A stretch of 64,000 nucleotides of DNA from Luteolibacter algae (GCF_042683045.1 NZ_JBHUIT010000001.1:62001-126000); one strand, 5' to 3'; counted from the stretch's first letter, positions 1 through 9,119 are shown. A program made the numbers and translations. The notes: a model not told the origin generated them from the sequence alone.

Positions 1-44
1 AACGTTGGAGATTTGGAAGGGTTGGAAAGATTTCATAACGTAAC

Positions 45-320
45 TTATTCGGAATCGGAATTATCGAGAGCGGTTTTATACAGCGGAATGAGATTTTTTA
101 ACGCCATTTCCAAAAGTTTCTCTTCTTTTTCAGTGAGGTTTCCCACGGTTTTTGCTCTCAGCATGCCCAGCGAATCGATGACAGATTTCGCGGCACGAAG
201 ATTTACGGTGGGTTTCCCTGTCTGGGGGTTCGGAATTTGGCCGAGAAAAAGACCGGCATTCTGCGCTTGGAGAAGGACGAATTCATTGAAGCGTGGATCG
301 GCTTCGGGACTATGGGGCAT
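45..320 (-). CDS. DUF1844 family protein
   Basis: A small cytoplasmic protein of 91 residues if it starts at the ATG at 320; a GTG at 359 would add 13 residues. The core, with RFNEFVLLQAQNAGLFLGQI near the N-terminus and an acidic helical C-terminus, matches the DUF1844 family as I remember it. That family has no established function and is common in Planctomycetes, Verrucomicrobia and Deltaproteobacteria. No signal peptide or membrane segment is visible. It is transcribed away from accB, so the roughly 160 bases between them hold both promoters. I prefer the ATG because the family usually begins just before the acidic DPRF segment. The family call is fairly secure; no role is claimed. Confidence 0.8.
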   Translation of the reverse strand: MPHSPEADPRFNEFVLLQAQNAGLFLGQIPNPQTGKPTVNLRAAKSVIDSLGMLRAKTVGNLTEKEEKLLEMALKNLIPLYKTALDNSDSE

Positions 321-481
321 GGCTGGAATTTTGCTTATTGATACGGGAAGGTCAAACACGGAACCGCAACTCCCTGCAGGGATGATGCTTGACGAAGATT
401 GCAGTGCGTTTCTAACCTTCGCAAGTGTCGGAGTCGCGGTGATTCCCTCACGCCAATTAATAATTTAAGAACTTACTCTCC

Positions 482-961
482 GTGGACCTCCAAGAAATCC
501 GTCGCATTGTGGAATTGATGAATGAGCATGGGCTCACCCATTTCGATCTATCCAAGAAGGATTTTCATCTGAAATTGAAAAAGGGTCCGGATTTGGAGGA
601 GTTGAGCGGCCTACTTGCCAGTCTTCCGTCCGCACCTGCCGCAGGCGCTGCTCCCGCGCAGTCCTATGCCGCTCCTGCTCCAGCTTCTTCATCAGCTGCG
701 GCTCCTGCAGCCGCTCCAGCTTCCGAAGGCACGGAGATAAGCTCTCCGATGGTCGGCACCTTCTATCGGAAGCCCGCACCGGACGCGCCGAATTTTGTGG
801 AAGTAGGCACGACGGTCTCTGAGGGGCAGACACTCTGCATCATTGAGGCGATGAAAGTGATGAATGAAATCAAAGCGGAAAAATCCGGCACCATCTGTGC
901 GATCGTGGCAGAGGATTCGAATCCTGTGCAATTCGGTGACGTGCTTTTCCGCATCAAATAA
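482..961 (+). CDS. accB: Biotin carboxyl carrier protein of acetyl-CoA carboxylase
   Basis: Carries the biotin that AccC carboxylates and the carboxyltransferase then uses to make malonyl-CoA, the first step of fatty acid synthesis in the cytoplasm. The 159-residue product has a helical N-terminal part (residues 1-45), an Ala/Pro-rich flexible linker (about 50-85), and a C-terminal biotinyl domain. The biotinylation motif EAMKVMNEI places the modified lysine at residue 125, 34 residues from the C-terminus, which is the usual distance. The start is a GTG; the reading frame from there gives the normal family N-terminus (LQEIRRIVELM). accC follows after 29 bases, so the two form the standard accBC pair. 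The carboxyltransferase genes accA and accD are not in the window. Confidence 0.97.
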   Translation: MDLQEIRRIVELMNEHGLTHFDLSKKDFHLKLKKGPDLEELSGLLASLPSAPAAGAAPAQSYAAPAPASSSAAAPAAAPASEGTEISSPMVGTFYRKPAPDAPNFVEVGTTVSEGQTLCIIEAMKVMNEIKAEKSGTICAIVAEDSNPVQFGDVLFRIK

Positions 962-990
962 TATTTTCCGGCCAATTCCATTTTACTGAA

Positions 991-2343
991 ATGTTCAAAA
1001 AAGTCCTGGTAGCAAACCGCGGAGAAATCGCTCTTAGAATCATCCGTGCATGCCGTGAGCTGGATGTGCAGTCGGTGGCTGTTTATTCTGAAGCAGACAT
1101 AGACTCCATGCACGTGCAGCTTGCGGATGAAGCTGTTTGTATCGGGCCCGGTCCTAGCAAAGACAGCTATCTCAAGCCGGATCGCATCATCGCAGCGGCT
1201 GAAATCACCGGTGCGGATGCCATCCATCCCGGTTATGGATTTCTTTCTGAGAACGCCCGTTTCGCTGATATCTGCACCAGTGCGGGGATCACGTTCATCG
1301 GTCCCTCCGCGGATGTGATCCGCATGATGGGCGATAAGGCGACCGCTCGGGCAAGCGCCGTGGCAAATGGCGTGCCTATCACTCCTGGCTCGGATTTGCT
1401 CACCGATGAAGATGAAGCCTACGCAAAGGCGATGGAAATCGGTCTGCCAGTGATGATCAAGGCAACTGCCGGCGGCGGCGGCCGCGGGATGCGCCCTTGC
1501 TTCAAAGCGGAGGAGTTTCGCTCGCTTTTCAAAGCTGCATCAAACGAAGCCCAGGCATGTTTTGGCAATGGCGACTGTTATCTCGAAAAGCTGGTTCTCA
1601 ATCCTCACCATATTGAGTTTCAGATCATCGCGGATTCCCATGGGAATTACATTCATCTGGGCGAGCGCGATTGCTCAATGCAGCGCAGAAACCAAAAAAT
1701 CATCGAGGAATGTCCTTCCCCATTAATCTCCCAGGAAATGCGCGAGCGCATGGGAGAAGCTTCCGTTTCTTTGATCAAGGCGATCAATTACCAGAATGCG
1801 GGCACAATCGAATATCTGGTCGATGAAGCGGGTGAGAATTTCTACTTCATGGAAATGAATACCCGGATCCAGGTGGAACATCCTGTGACCGAGGAAGTCA
1901 TGGGTTGTGAGCTGATCAAGGAGCAAATCCGGGTGGCCGCAGGAGAACCGTTATCCCGCCACGTTCTTGAAGCAAATCCACGTGGGCATTCGATTGAGTG
2001 TCGCATCAATGCCGAGGATCCATACAACAAGTTCATGCCGAGTCCCGGCACGATTTCCCTCTGGTATGCACCGGGCGGAAAGGGAGTCCGCGTCGATACC
2101 CATGTTTACTCCGGCTACTCTGTGCCGCCGTATTATGATTCGATGATTGCGAAGCTGATCGTCACCGGTGCCACCCGGGAAATTGCTATTGCCCGCATGA
2201 AGCGTGCGCTTGGAGAATTCATGATCAAAGGCATCAAAACCACGATCCCTTTCCAGCAGGAAATTCTTAATCATCCGGATTTCGCAGCTGGTAAATATGA
2301 CATCGGATGGGTGGCAAGATTTCTCGAAGAAAAAGGTCTGTGA
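991..2343 (+). CDS. accC: Biotin carboxylase subunit of acetyl-CoA carboxylase
   Basis: ATP-grasp enzyme that carboxylates the biotin on AccB using bicarbonate and ATP. The length of 450 residues is typical. Visible landmarks are the N-terminal VANRGEIALRIIRACRELD, the glycine-rich ATP loop KATAGGGGRGMR (residues about 159-170), the catalytic MNTRIQVEHPVTE block near residue 290, and the C-terminal biotin carboxylase domain ending at VARFLEEKGL. It lies 29 bases after accB, and its stop codon overlaps the probable start of thiE, so the three genes are likely co-transcribed and the last two translationally coupled. Nothing is unusual in the protein itself. Confidence 0.98.
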   Translation: MFKKVLVANRGEIALRIIRACRELDVQSVAVYSEADIDSMHVQLADEAVCIGPGPSKDSYLKPDRIIAAAEITGADAIHPGYGFLSENARFADICTSAGITFIGPSADVIRMMGDKATARASAVANGVPITPGSDLLTDEDEAYAKAMEIGLPVMIKATAGGGGRGMRPCFKAEEFRSLFKAASNEAQACFGNGDCYLEKLVLNPHHIEFQIIADSHGNYIHLGERDCSMQRRNQKIIEECPSPLISQEMRERMGEASVSLIKAINYQNAGTIEYLVDEAGENFYFMEMNTRIQVEHPVTEEVMGCELIKEQIRVAAGEPLSRHVLEANPRGHSIECRINAEDPYNKFMPSPGTISLWYAPGGKGVRVDTHVYSGYSVPPYYDSMIAKLIVTGATREIAIARMKRALGEFMIKGIKTTIPFQQEILNHPDFAAGKYDIGWVARFLEEKGL

Positions 2344-2996
2344 CGCTCGATCAACGCAGGAATCTTTTGGCTGAGGCGGTTCTCTACGGAATCGTCGATT
2401 TCGGCTACGTCTCGGAAAAAGACATCCTGGCTGTTACCCGTGGCCTCCTTGATGGAGGCGCGGATATTATTCAGTTGCGCGCCAAAGGTATCGGTCTGGA
2501 GACGATACGCGCCGCCGCTGAAGCCATGATTCCGCTGTGTAAGGCTGCGAAAATCCCATTTGTGCTCAACGATTTCCCAGACCTGGCCGTCGAGCTGGGT
2601 GCGGATGGAGTCCACATTGGCCAGGATGACGGAAAAATTTTCGAGGTAAGGGAGCAGGTGGGCGAGGAGATGCTGATCGGCAGATCCACCCATAGTCTGG
2701 AGCAGGCGGAGAAGGCCATGCTGGACGGTGCGGATTACATAGGCTTCGGGCCACTTTTTCCCACACCTACCAAAGCTGGCAGGCCGGCGATCGGCTTGGA
2801 AGAAGTCGCGAAGATGGAGGCAAAGGTCGGAAAGCATCTGGCGGCATTTTGTATCGGAGGAATCAAACCGGAAAATCTCAGGCAAATCATCCACGCAGGA
2901 GCCAGAAGGTGCGTGGTGGTCTCATATTTGCTTACTTCTCCCGATATTTGTCGCGCGACTCGCTTTATCCGCGCGGAATTGGAGGCCAATCCGTAA
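2340..2996 (+). CDS. thiE: Thiamine-phosphate synthase
   Basis: Joins the thiazole and pyrimidine phosphates to make thiamine monophosphate. The TIM-barrel landmarks are present: GADIIQLRAKG, the VLNDFPDLAVELGADGVHIG segment, IGRSTHSLEQAEKAMLDGAD, then GFGPLFPTPTKAGRP and the phosphate-binding IGGI. The start chosen is a GTG at 2340 that overlaps the accC stop as GTGA, giving 218 residues; an upstream ATG at 2307 in the same frame would overlap accC by 37 bases and add a basic stretch not typical of the family. No other thi gene or TPP riboswitch is seen nearby, so expression probably follows accBC. The function is secure; the exact start is less so. Confidence 0.92.
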   Translation: MTLDQRRNLLAEAVLYGIVDFGYVSEKDILAVTRGLLDGGADIIQLRAKGIGLETIRAAAEAMIPLCKAAKIPFVLNDFPDLAVELGADGVHIGQDDGKIFEVREQVGEEMLIGRSTHSLEQAEKAMLDGADYIGFGPLFPTPTKAGRPAIGLEEVAKMEAKVGKHLAAFCIGGIKPENLRQIIHAGARRCVVVSYLLTSPDICRATRFIRAELEANP

Positions 2997-3118
2997 CGAT
3001 GTATCTTTTCCGGTTGATCCCATCTTTCTCAATTTCCCCACAGCCTATGGTTGCCGCTCCGGCTTGTAGCCACTAGTCTCCGCACGCCCTCGGAAGGGCA
3101 GAAAACTCGAATCATATT

Positions 3119-6100
3119 ATGCAAACTCTTAAAGACCGAATCGGTTTCACCCCTGAGGGCCCGGCAACCTCTTCTGTAGATGAAGAAAATCGCCTGCGCG
3201 AATTTGTGAATCTCAAGCTGGCAGCCAGAGGATATCCGATCGTCGGAAAAGAGGAGGATTACCCGTTTCTTGATCTGGGGCGTTCTTTGATTGCGAATTT
3301 TCAGGAAAAATCCCGTCTGCTTTCCGATTATCTTTGCCCGGTGGATCATTCCATCGATGCATTTCTCCGCTCATATCTCGGCGATGAGATCATCAACGAA
3401 GTTTTCCCGGAACATCAGTCGCTGTTACCTGCCGGAGCTTTGATCACAGAGCGCCACGGGATATCCCGTATGCTTTCGCTTCCTCCGGACAAAGATGAGT
3501 TCAAGTCATCGATTCTTAGCTCATACCGCGTCAATCAAGGAGTCTGTCACAATCCTGCTTCTGATCGACGCACAACCGAGGGAGTTTTCCACGTTGCCGA
3601 AGGTGGCCTGCCAGTCCCGGCCGACAAAAAAGAAGTTCCGAAGATTACTTTCGCAAAACTCCTACGCGCTGCCTTGAATCCACCGGAGGAAATCATGACT
3701 CTGCCATTCACCGGCACAAGTGAAGCTCCGGCAAAGGTTTTCGTTTCATTGCTTCTTCGTCCGATGGTCATGACGGAAGTCCCTGGCTTTTCTCCCGAGA
3801 AATCCATGGAAGTCCGCTTCTTTGCCCCGGGAAATCTAGTAAGTAATCTGGATTTTGTGGAAAGCATTTTTGGAAATGCCGGTGATCCGTATCTTCCGGA
3901 CAATGACGCCCGGCTCGATACGGTCCATTGGTCCGGACACAGTGGCTGTGTGATTCTCGCTCCCCACCTGGTGACAATGACGAAAAAGGAGCTCGGGCTT
4001 CCGAATATTGCGGATGCGACAGACCGACAGAAGGCAGATGGCATGTGTTGGTCTTCACCGGATGAAAAATACAACGACGGTGGAGCTTTCAAGATCACCT
4101 GCCGCGACAAACGCGGGGTGGTGGTGACGCTCATCGCGGACAACTACTACGGTTACTGCAAAAAAGAGGTCAAAACCCAGCTCTCCTATGCGGCAAACCT
4201 TTTCGGCAATGCCGAGGAAGAGCATGCTGGCGGAGCCATCGCATTCCCGAGCTTCGACTTGGGGGAGGATTTCACACTCAGCCAATATTCCCGCGAAGTG
4301 GATCACCGTTTCTCCGATGTCGTGGAGCTATATGGAGATCTTTTTGATCTTCAACCGGAAGGTTATGGAATTGATAAGAAATTCCGGAATCTTTTCTATG
4401 TGCCGGAAGATGTTCATATCGATCTTCACAATCAGTCCGTCGAGTGGACAAACAATGATGGCCCGCAGAAAATTTCCCTGCAACCGGGTGTCACCTACAT
4501 CCTCCCGTCCGGCTATAAAGTGGAAATGGTCAAGCCATCCACCGGCCAGCGTTGGCGCCTGATTGGCACGAACGCCGAGGGCACCTTCTGCCACAAGCCA
4601 TGCACAGTATCGGGTGGCGGCAAGTCCGAGATTTCGAAATCCCTTTCGGACGCGATGATTTCCGGGCCAGTCCTCGTCGGTGATATCCGCAAGGATCTCG
4701 ATGCTGCTGAAGCGATCATCAATTACGATTTTTCCAATCGATACAAAGTCCGCCACGATCCATCGAAGGCCGGGCGCCCTCTCCTTAGTGAAGAGCGGTC
4801 ATTGGGATCCGTGCTGAGGCTCTTCACTCAGAATCCTGCCTACACAGATGAATATAATGCTTGGATCGAGACGATCGATCGATCGGTGCGCGATCTGGTG
4901 CTGGTCATCAAGCGCTTCTACAAATCCGATTGGGGCAGCGACTGGAAAAAACGCTTCACGGTTGATCTCATCAACGGCAGGCCTGGCCATGAACTAAGCT
5001 ACCGCCGCCAACGTTTGGTCTCCCAATACCTACGGGTCGGTTTTACAGAAGATGACTCCTGGCGGACTTTCGGGATCCGCAAAGATTTCGCACCAGCAAA
5101 GAAAATCCAGACAGAGGATGATATTTCCGCCTCAATCGTGGTTCCCAGAAAAGCGATTCCGGGGCTTCATCCGGGTCTGAGGAATGAGTCGATCAAGTTT
5201 GTGAAAAACTGTGAATTCCGCCTTTTCCAGCGTCCCGACGATGCAATTCACCGTGGATATGATAAAAAGACAGAGAGTGATTTCTCCCAGTTCGGCACAT
5301 TCTTTTCCAACTACGAGCCGATCAATCGCCCGGATGCGAATACGATGGTCAAAGACGCAATCCGCTTCGAGCAATTCACAAAGCCTATGCGGAAAATGCT
5401 GCGTGAATTCACCCGCAAGCAAAGCCCGGACTATGTCATCAGCTCCCACCAGCCGCGTATCGTCGATGGCAAGCCAACCAAGAATCCACGCTACCTGCAG
5501 AATCGTCCGGATCTCGAAGATCCACGCTCTGGGTATCTGGCTGAGTTAGGTGCACGTTTCATCCGCCGTTTGCCACTGGACGCACCAGTGCCGATGCCGG
5601 TGAATTCCGTTCTTGCAGGCCGCCGCAACAATCCACCGGATGAAGCAGCTGGAATCCGCGCTCTGGCGGTTTACAACCCGATTCACTATCAGGAACTTCC
5701 CGAGTTGTTCATGGATTTCATTGCTTCCCTCACCGGCAAAAGCCCGTCAACGACCGGGGCCGGCAGCGAAGGAGCACTGACGAAGGGTCCTTTCAACGCA
5801 ATCCTCCCGATTCACGATGTCAATGCCGCATTGGTTTCCTACCTTCTCACCGGCTACTCTGGCTTTACCTCGGCGGCTGGCCACATTGGCAGGAAATATC
5901 GGGTAGATCACGATATTTCACTGCTGGTCCCCGAGGTTTGGTCCCGGATGTTTATCGAAGAACGGGAGCCCGCTTATCTTATCGAGAACGGCTTCTTGGA
6001 GAAAATCGAAGACTTCGAGCACGAAGGTAAGAATATCGAAGCCAGCCGCCTCGGTTATCGTATCACAGAGAGCTTCGTGACCACATTCTTCGGACGGATG

Positions 6101-6604
6101 TTTTCCGCGCCGGGAAGCGTCTTCACTGAAGATATGCTCAAGCCTGAGCTGCAATCCATGGATGACTATATCGATGGTATCGATAACATCACCAGCACCC
6201 AAAGAAAAGTCGCTCTGAACTACTTCAAGGATGGTAGTATCGATGTCGCCTGCCCGCCTCTGAAGGCTCTGCTAAATATCATGGCGTATGGAAACTATGA
6301 GGGTAAAACGCTCAATGATTCGTCCATCCGCAGTATGTTCACCTATGAATCCCTGATTGCATCGGATTGGTATCAGGCCCGGATTGATGCAAAGGTGGTT
6401 GTTGATCGTTCCCTCTGGGAAAGACATATCGCTTACCTTACAGATTTCCTCAAAAAGCCGAATTACCAGAGTGAACTGGAGCGTTTGAAAGTCTCCGAGA
6501 GACTCTCAAATGCCCGGGAAGAGCTGAAAAAGATTAACACGCCGGATTACCGCGAGAGCCTTATCGGCACCTTGGGCGCGGATCCCGCACTCGTCCAATT
6601 ATGA
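3119..6604 (+). CDS. Large conserved protein, candidate PPi-type phosphoenolpyruvate carboxykinase
   Basis: A 1161-residue soluble protein with no signal peptide or membrane span. I do not see the signatures of GTP- or ATP-dependent PEP carboxykinase. The length (about 130 kDa) and a glycine-rich P-loop-like segment, CTVSGGGKSEISKS at residues 495-508, fit what I recall of the PPi-dependent PEP carboxykinases known from Entamoeba and Propionibacterium, which are about 1100-1150 residues and interconvert PEP and oxaloacetate using pyrophosphate. Other striking segments are ADNYYGYCKKEVKTQLSYAA (about 340-360) and the ITSTQRKVALNYF block near the C-terminus. A 61-residue gene overlaps its stop as ATGA. 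Intactness is clear; the enzyme name is inference from memory of size and motif. Confidence 0.55.
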   Translation: MQTLKDRIGFTPEGPATSSVDEENRLREFVNLKLAARGYPIVGKEEDYPFLDLGRSLIANFQEKSRLLSDYLCPVDHSIDAFLRSYLGDEIINEVFPEHQSLLPAGALITERHGISRMLSLPPDKDEFKSSILSSYRVNQGVCHNPASDRRTTEGVFHVAEGGLPVPADKKEVPKITFAKLLRAALNPPEEIMTLPFTGTSEAPAKVFVSLLLRPMVMTEVPGFSPEKSMEVRFFAPGNLVSNLDFVESIFGNAGDPYLPDNDARLDTVHWSGHSGCVILAPHLVTMTKKELGLPNIADATDRQKADGMCWSSPDEKYNDGGAFKITCRDKRGVVVTLIADNYYGYCKKEVKTQLSYAANLFGNAEEEHAGGAIAFPSFDLGEDFTLSQYSREVDHRFSDVVELYGDLFDLQPEGYGIDKKFRNLFYVPEDVHIDLHNQSVEWTNNDGPQKISLQPGVTYILPSGYKVEMVKPSTGQRWRLIGTNAEGTFCHKPCTVSGGGKSEISKSLSDAMISGPVLVGDIRKDLDAAEAIINYDFSNRYKVRHDPSKAGRPLLSEERSLGSVLRLFTQNPAYTDEYNAWIETIDRSVRDLVLVIKRFYKSDWGSDWKKRFTVDLINGRPGHELSYRRQRLVSQYLRVGFTEDDSWRTFGIRKDFAPAKKIQTEDDISASIVVPRKAIPGLHPGLRNESIKFVKNCEFRLFQRPDDAIHRGYDKKTESDFSQFGTFFSNYEPINRPDANTMVKDAIRFEQFTKPMRKMLREFTRKQSPDYVISSHQPRIVDGKPTKNPRYLQNRPDLEDPRSGYLAELGARFIRRLPLDAPVPMPVNSVLAGRRNNPPDEAAGIRALAVYNPIHYQELPELFMDFIASLTGKSPSTTGAGSEGALTKGPFNAILPIHDVNAALVSYLLTGYSGFTSAAGHIGRKYRVDHDISLLVPEVWSRMFIEEREPAYLIENGFLEKIEDFEHEGKNIEASRLGYRITESFVTTFFGRMFSAPGSVFTEDMLKPELQSMDDYIDGIDNITSTQRKVALNYFKDGSIDVACPPLKALLNIMAYGNYEGKTLNDSSIRSMFTYESLIASDWYQARIDAKVVVDRSLWERHIAYLTDFLKKPNYQSELERLKVSERLSNAREELKKINTPDYRESLIGTLGADPALVQL

Positions 6605-6786
6605 TAAAGCTCGAACAAGGTCAGCTCTGGAAACAGGGCGAAAAATACTTCCGTATCGTCATCTGGGAGCGTCTCGCGATCCAATATAAGGAGACTGCAA
6701 GCCCGGATGCCGCAGAGGGCACACTGCATGCGGTTTCCAAAAAGGAATTCTGCCGTCTGATCAAAGGCGCGGAATTGGTGGAGTAG
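6601..6786 (+). CDS. Small conserved protein coupled to the 1161-aa gene
   Basis: A 61-residue protein whose ATG overlaps the stop of the preceding gene (ATGA), which indicates translational coupling and probably a shared function. It is charged, has no hydrophobic segment, and contains a GQLWKQGEKYFRIV beginning and a KKEFCRLIKGAEL ending that look like a compact beta-rich fold. I do not recognise a family. It may be an accessory or regulatory partner of the large upstream protein. The start is fixed by the overlap. Confidence 0.7.
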   Translation: MIKLEQGQLWKQGEKYFRIVIWERLAIQYKETASPDAAEGTLHAVSKKEFCRLIKGAELVE

Positions 6787-6902
6787 TCAGGCAGGGTAAT
6801 TACGATCGCTCTAATTTTATAGCCGGCGCTTGAAAATACCGGCAGCCGATTCGGAGGTTTCATCGGGCCCGGAATCCAAACGATTTCGGGCTGGATGGAC
6901 GA

Positions 6903-7796
6903 TCAAAGTTTGGTAGCACGCTCCATGAGTAAAGCTGCCAAGCTCTCCATTTCTTTGGAAGTGTTGGATTTTGGTCGCACCAAAAGAAGCTCGGAGTGGA
7001 TTGCCGGGGTAGCCAGCGGAATTAGAGCGCAACCAGCGTGAGGCAATTTCGCAGCATGCGCAGGCATGAGTCCGACCCCTCCCCCGGTGCCGATTTCCGC
7101 GAGCATCATCGGCAGGGAATCAGCTTCGGAGACGATGTTTGGAAGGAATCCAGCCGCCTCGCAGATCGAGAGGAGAAATTCACGGCGTTTTGGGAAAAAA
7201 GCGTTTGAGAGCGATACCCAATTGTCTTTCTTCAATTCGGCAAGTTTGATGGATTTTCGTTTTGCAAACCGATGATTATCCGGAAGGACAGAGATGAAGC
7301 GGTGCTTTGAGAGCCGTTTCACATGGAAGAGGGATTTCTCGTCATCCTCCAGGTCTCCTAGGATCACGGCATCCAATTCGCCCAGGCGAAGCCGATCAAG
7401 CTGTGCGCGTGGAGGCAGATCGAAGAGGCTGACTTTTGATTTCGGATGACGTTGTTGGAACTCGCGGACAACAGGTGCGACCAAGTCATCGAGAAAAGGC
7501 GAGAGAAAGCCCAGGCGCAGGGTTCTTCGAACATCGCCAAAATTTTCCTGCGTCTGCTGCACCGCGAGTTCCGCATCGCAGAGAAGCTGTCTGGCCTTCA
7601 ATAAAAAGAAGCGTCCCGCTTCGGTGAGATGGATCCGTTGTTTGATCCGATCAAACAAGAGGAGTTCGATTTCCTCCTCCAGCAAGCGGATCTGGCGGCT
7701 TAGCGCAGGTTGGGAAATATGAACTCTCTCTGCGGCACGTGAAATACTCATTTCCTCTGCCGCTGCCACGAAATACCTCAGCTGGTGGAATTCCAT
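6903..7796 (-). CDS. LysR-family transcriptional regulator next to pirin
   Basis: A 297-residue regulator with an N-terminal winged helix-turn-helix (MEFHQLRYFVAAAEEMSISR, then AERVHISQPALSRQIRLLEE, residues 1-60) and a C-terminal periplasmic-binding-like effector domain (about 90-297). I place the start at the ATG at 7796, where LysR proteins normally begin; the frame continues 12 codons upstream but only adds a hydrophobic stretch. It is divergent from a pirin gene and a DoxX-like gene, and a perfect 14-base palindrome lies between them. By the usual LysR arrangement it probably controls that pair and itself. The effector cannot be read from the sequence. Confidence 0.93.
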   Translation of the reverse strand: MEFHQLRYFVAAAEEMSISRAAERVHISQPALSRQIRLLEEEIELLLFDRIKQRIHLTEAGRFFLLKARQLLCDAELAVQQTQENFGDVRRTLRLGFLSPFLDDLVAPVVREFQQRHPKSKVSLFDLPPRAQLDRLRLGELDAVILGDLEDDEKSLFHVKRLSKHRFISVLPDNHRFAKRKSIKLAELKKDNWVSLSNAFFPKRREFLLSICEAAGFLPNIVSEADSLPMMLAEIGTGGGVGLMPAHAAKLPHAGCALIPLATPAIHSELLLVRPKSNTSKEMESLAALLMERATKL

Positions 7797-7830
7797 ATCC
7801 GGCAACATGCTTATCAGAAAGATATATAGC

Positions 7831-7844
7831 AAGGTTATAACCTT
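7831..7844. promoter_or_regulatory. Perfect palindrome AAGGTTATAACCTT, likely LysR operator
   Basis: A perfect 14-base inverted repeat centred in the 115 bases between the divergent LysR and pirin genes, 35 bases from the regulator start and 68 from the pirin start. LysR proteins bind dyad sites in such divergent gaps, so this is the best operator candidate. The overlapping CCTTAAGG at 7841-7848 is also self-complementary. Binding is inferred from position and symmetry only. Confidence 0.6.
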
Positions 7845-7911
7845 AAGGCATCAAGTTCGGAGCTAAGTGATATTATGCGAAACCATCAGCCCGTGACATT
7901 CTGATCCCGTT

Positions 7912-8628
7912 ATGAAAACGAATACTCCTTCACTCCTTATCCGTAGATCAGAAGAACGTGGGCATGCCCGCCATGGCTGGCTCGATAGTTATCACACATT
8001 CAGTTTTGCGGATTACTACGATCCCGGACACATGGGCTTCCGCAGCCTGCGCGTGATCAATCAGGATACCGTCAGCGCTGGAGCCGGATTTCCCACTCAT
8101 CCTCACCGGGATATGGAAATCTTCAGCTATGTGCTCTCCGGCGTGCTCGCTCACAAGGATAGCATGGGAAACGGCAGGGAGCTCAAGCCAGGGCAGATCC
8201 AGCTCATGAGCGCAGGCTCCGGTGTGTCGCATTCCGAGTTCAATCCATCGAAAAGCGATCCGCTCCATTTCCTGCAAATTTGGATCAAGCCGGAATCGAC
8301 CGGTCTCCAACCGAACTACACGGAATGGCATCCGGGGAAAGATACCGAAGACGCGGCGAAGGTCTTGGTCATTTCCCCGGACGGCCGCGAGAACTCCGCA
8401 ACGATCCGCCAGGATGCGGATGTTTATCGTCTGCGGGTGAAGGCAGGGGAAAGCGTGAGCCACGAGCTCCGGGAAGGACGTGGGCTGTGGATTCAGCTTA
8501 TCAAAGGAACCTTGGCGAGTGGAGGAGACAAACTACTGGCAGGTGATGCCGCCAGCTCTGAAACCGCAGGAAACATCGCTTTCACTGCTGTGGAGGATGC
8601 CGAGGCGTTATTGTTCGATCTCGCTTAA
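7912..8628 (+). CDS. Pirin family protein (YhhW-like bicupin)
   Basis: A 238-residue cytoplasmic bicupin. The N-terminal pirin signature is clear: HGWLDSYHTFSFADYYDP, then GFPTHPHRDMEIFSYVLSG with the metal-binding histidines, and QLMSAGSGVSHSEFN. Members include YhhW of E. coli, which oxidises quercetin, and others that act as redox-responsive cofactors; which activity applies here is unknown. It is followed after 24 bases by a DoxX-like membrane protein, a frequent pirin neighbour, and is divergent from a LysR regulator. A role in handling quinones, aromatic electrophiles or oxidative stress is reasonable from context. Confidence 0.92.
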   Translation: MKTNTPSLLIRRSEERGHARHGWLDSYHTFSFADYYDPGHMGFRSLRVINQDTVSAGAGFPTHPHRDMEIFSYVLSGVLAHKDSMGNGRELKPGQIQLMSAGSGVSHSEFNPSKSDPLHFLQIWIKPESTGLQPNYTEWHPGKDTEDAAKVLVISPDGRENSATIRQDADVYRLRVKAGESVSHELREGRGLWIQLIKGTLASGGDKLLAGDAASSETAGNIAFTAVEDAEALLFDLA

Positions 8629-8652
8629 GCCACACCCGGAGATCCAAGAAAA

Positions 8653-9063
8653 ATGATCAACAGAAATATCAAAATTATGAAAAATATATCAAATGTCATC
8701 GGTGGCCTACTGGGCTTGTTATTCCTCACCTTCGGGATGAATTTCTTTCTGAAATTCATCCCGTTACCGCCGCCGGAGGAAGGATCCGCAGCCGCGTTAT
8801 TCATGAGCGCTATGTATACCACAGGTTATCTGGCGTTTGTGAAGTGCTTGGAAATCGTCGGTGGTATCCTCGTGGCTATACCGAAGACCAGAAACTACGG
8901 GCTCCTTGTTCTTGGTCCGATCATCATCAATATTCTGGCCTTCCATGTCTTTCTGGCAAAGGGCGGCGGCTTGTTCGACCCTCCGGTCGTGCTGATCTCA
9001 CTGCTTTCGCTTTTTCTGCTATGGAGCGGCCGCAGAGCGTTTCTTGGGCTTTTGAATCCATAA
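8653..9063 (+). CDS. DoxX-like four-helix membrane protein
   Basis: A 136-residue inner membrane protein with four hydrophobic segments: about residues 13-32, 48-72, 80-103 and 110-128. The pattern and the segment FVKCLEIVGGILVAIPKTR fit the DoxX/DoxD-like group. A second ATG at 8677 would shorten it by eight residues; the first has a GGAG about eleven bases upstream. It follows the pirin gene closely and is probably co-transcribed with it. Related proteins have been linked to thiosulfate:quinone chemistry and to oxidative stress, but function is not well established. Confidence 0.8.
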   Translation: MINRNIKIMKNISNVIGGLLGLLFLTFGMNFFLKFIPLPPPEEGSAAALFMSAMYTTGYLAFVKCLEIVGGILVAIPKTRNYGLLVLGPIIINILAFHVFLAKGGGLFDPPVVLISLLSLFLLWSGRRAFLGLLNP

Positions 9064-9081
9064 GGAAGCTCATGTTGTCGT

Positions 9082-9119
9082 CCACTCATTGGAGTTATTC
9101 CAGTGGGCGGATTTTTTTT
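9082..9119 (+). terminator. Possible rho-independent terminator after DoxX-like gene
   Basis: CCAC pairs with GTGG and TGGA with TCCA around a small loop, with an unpaired TCAT between the two helices, followed by GCGGA and eight T. The T-run is convincing but the stem is interrupted, so strength is uncertain. It would separate the pirin operon from the sigma factor gene. Confidence 0.45.
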
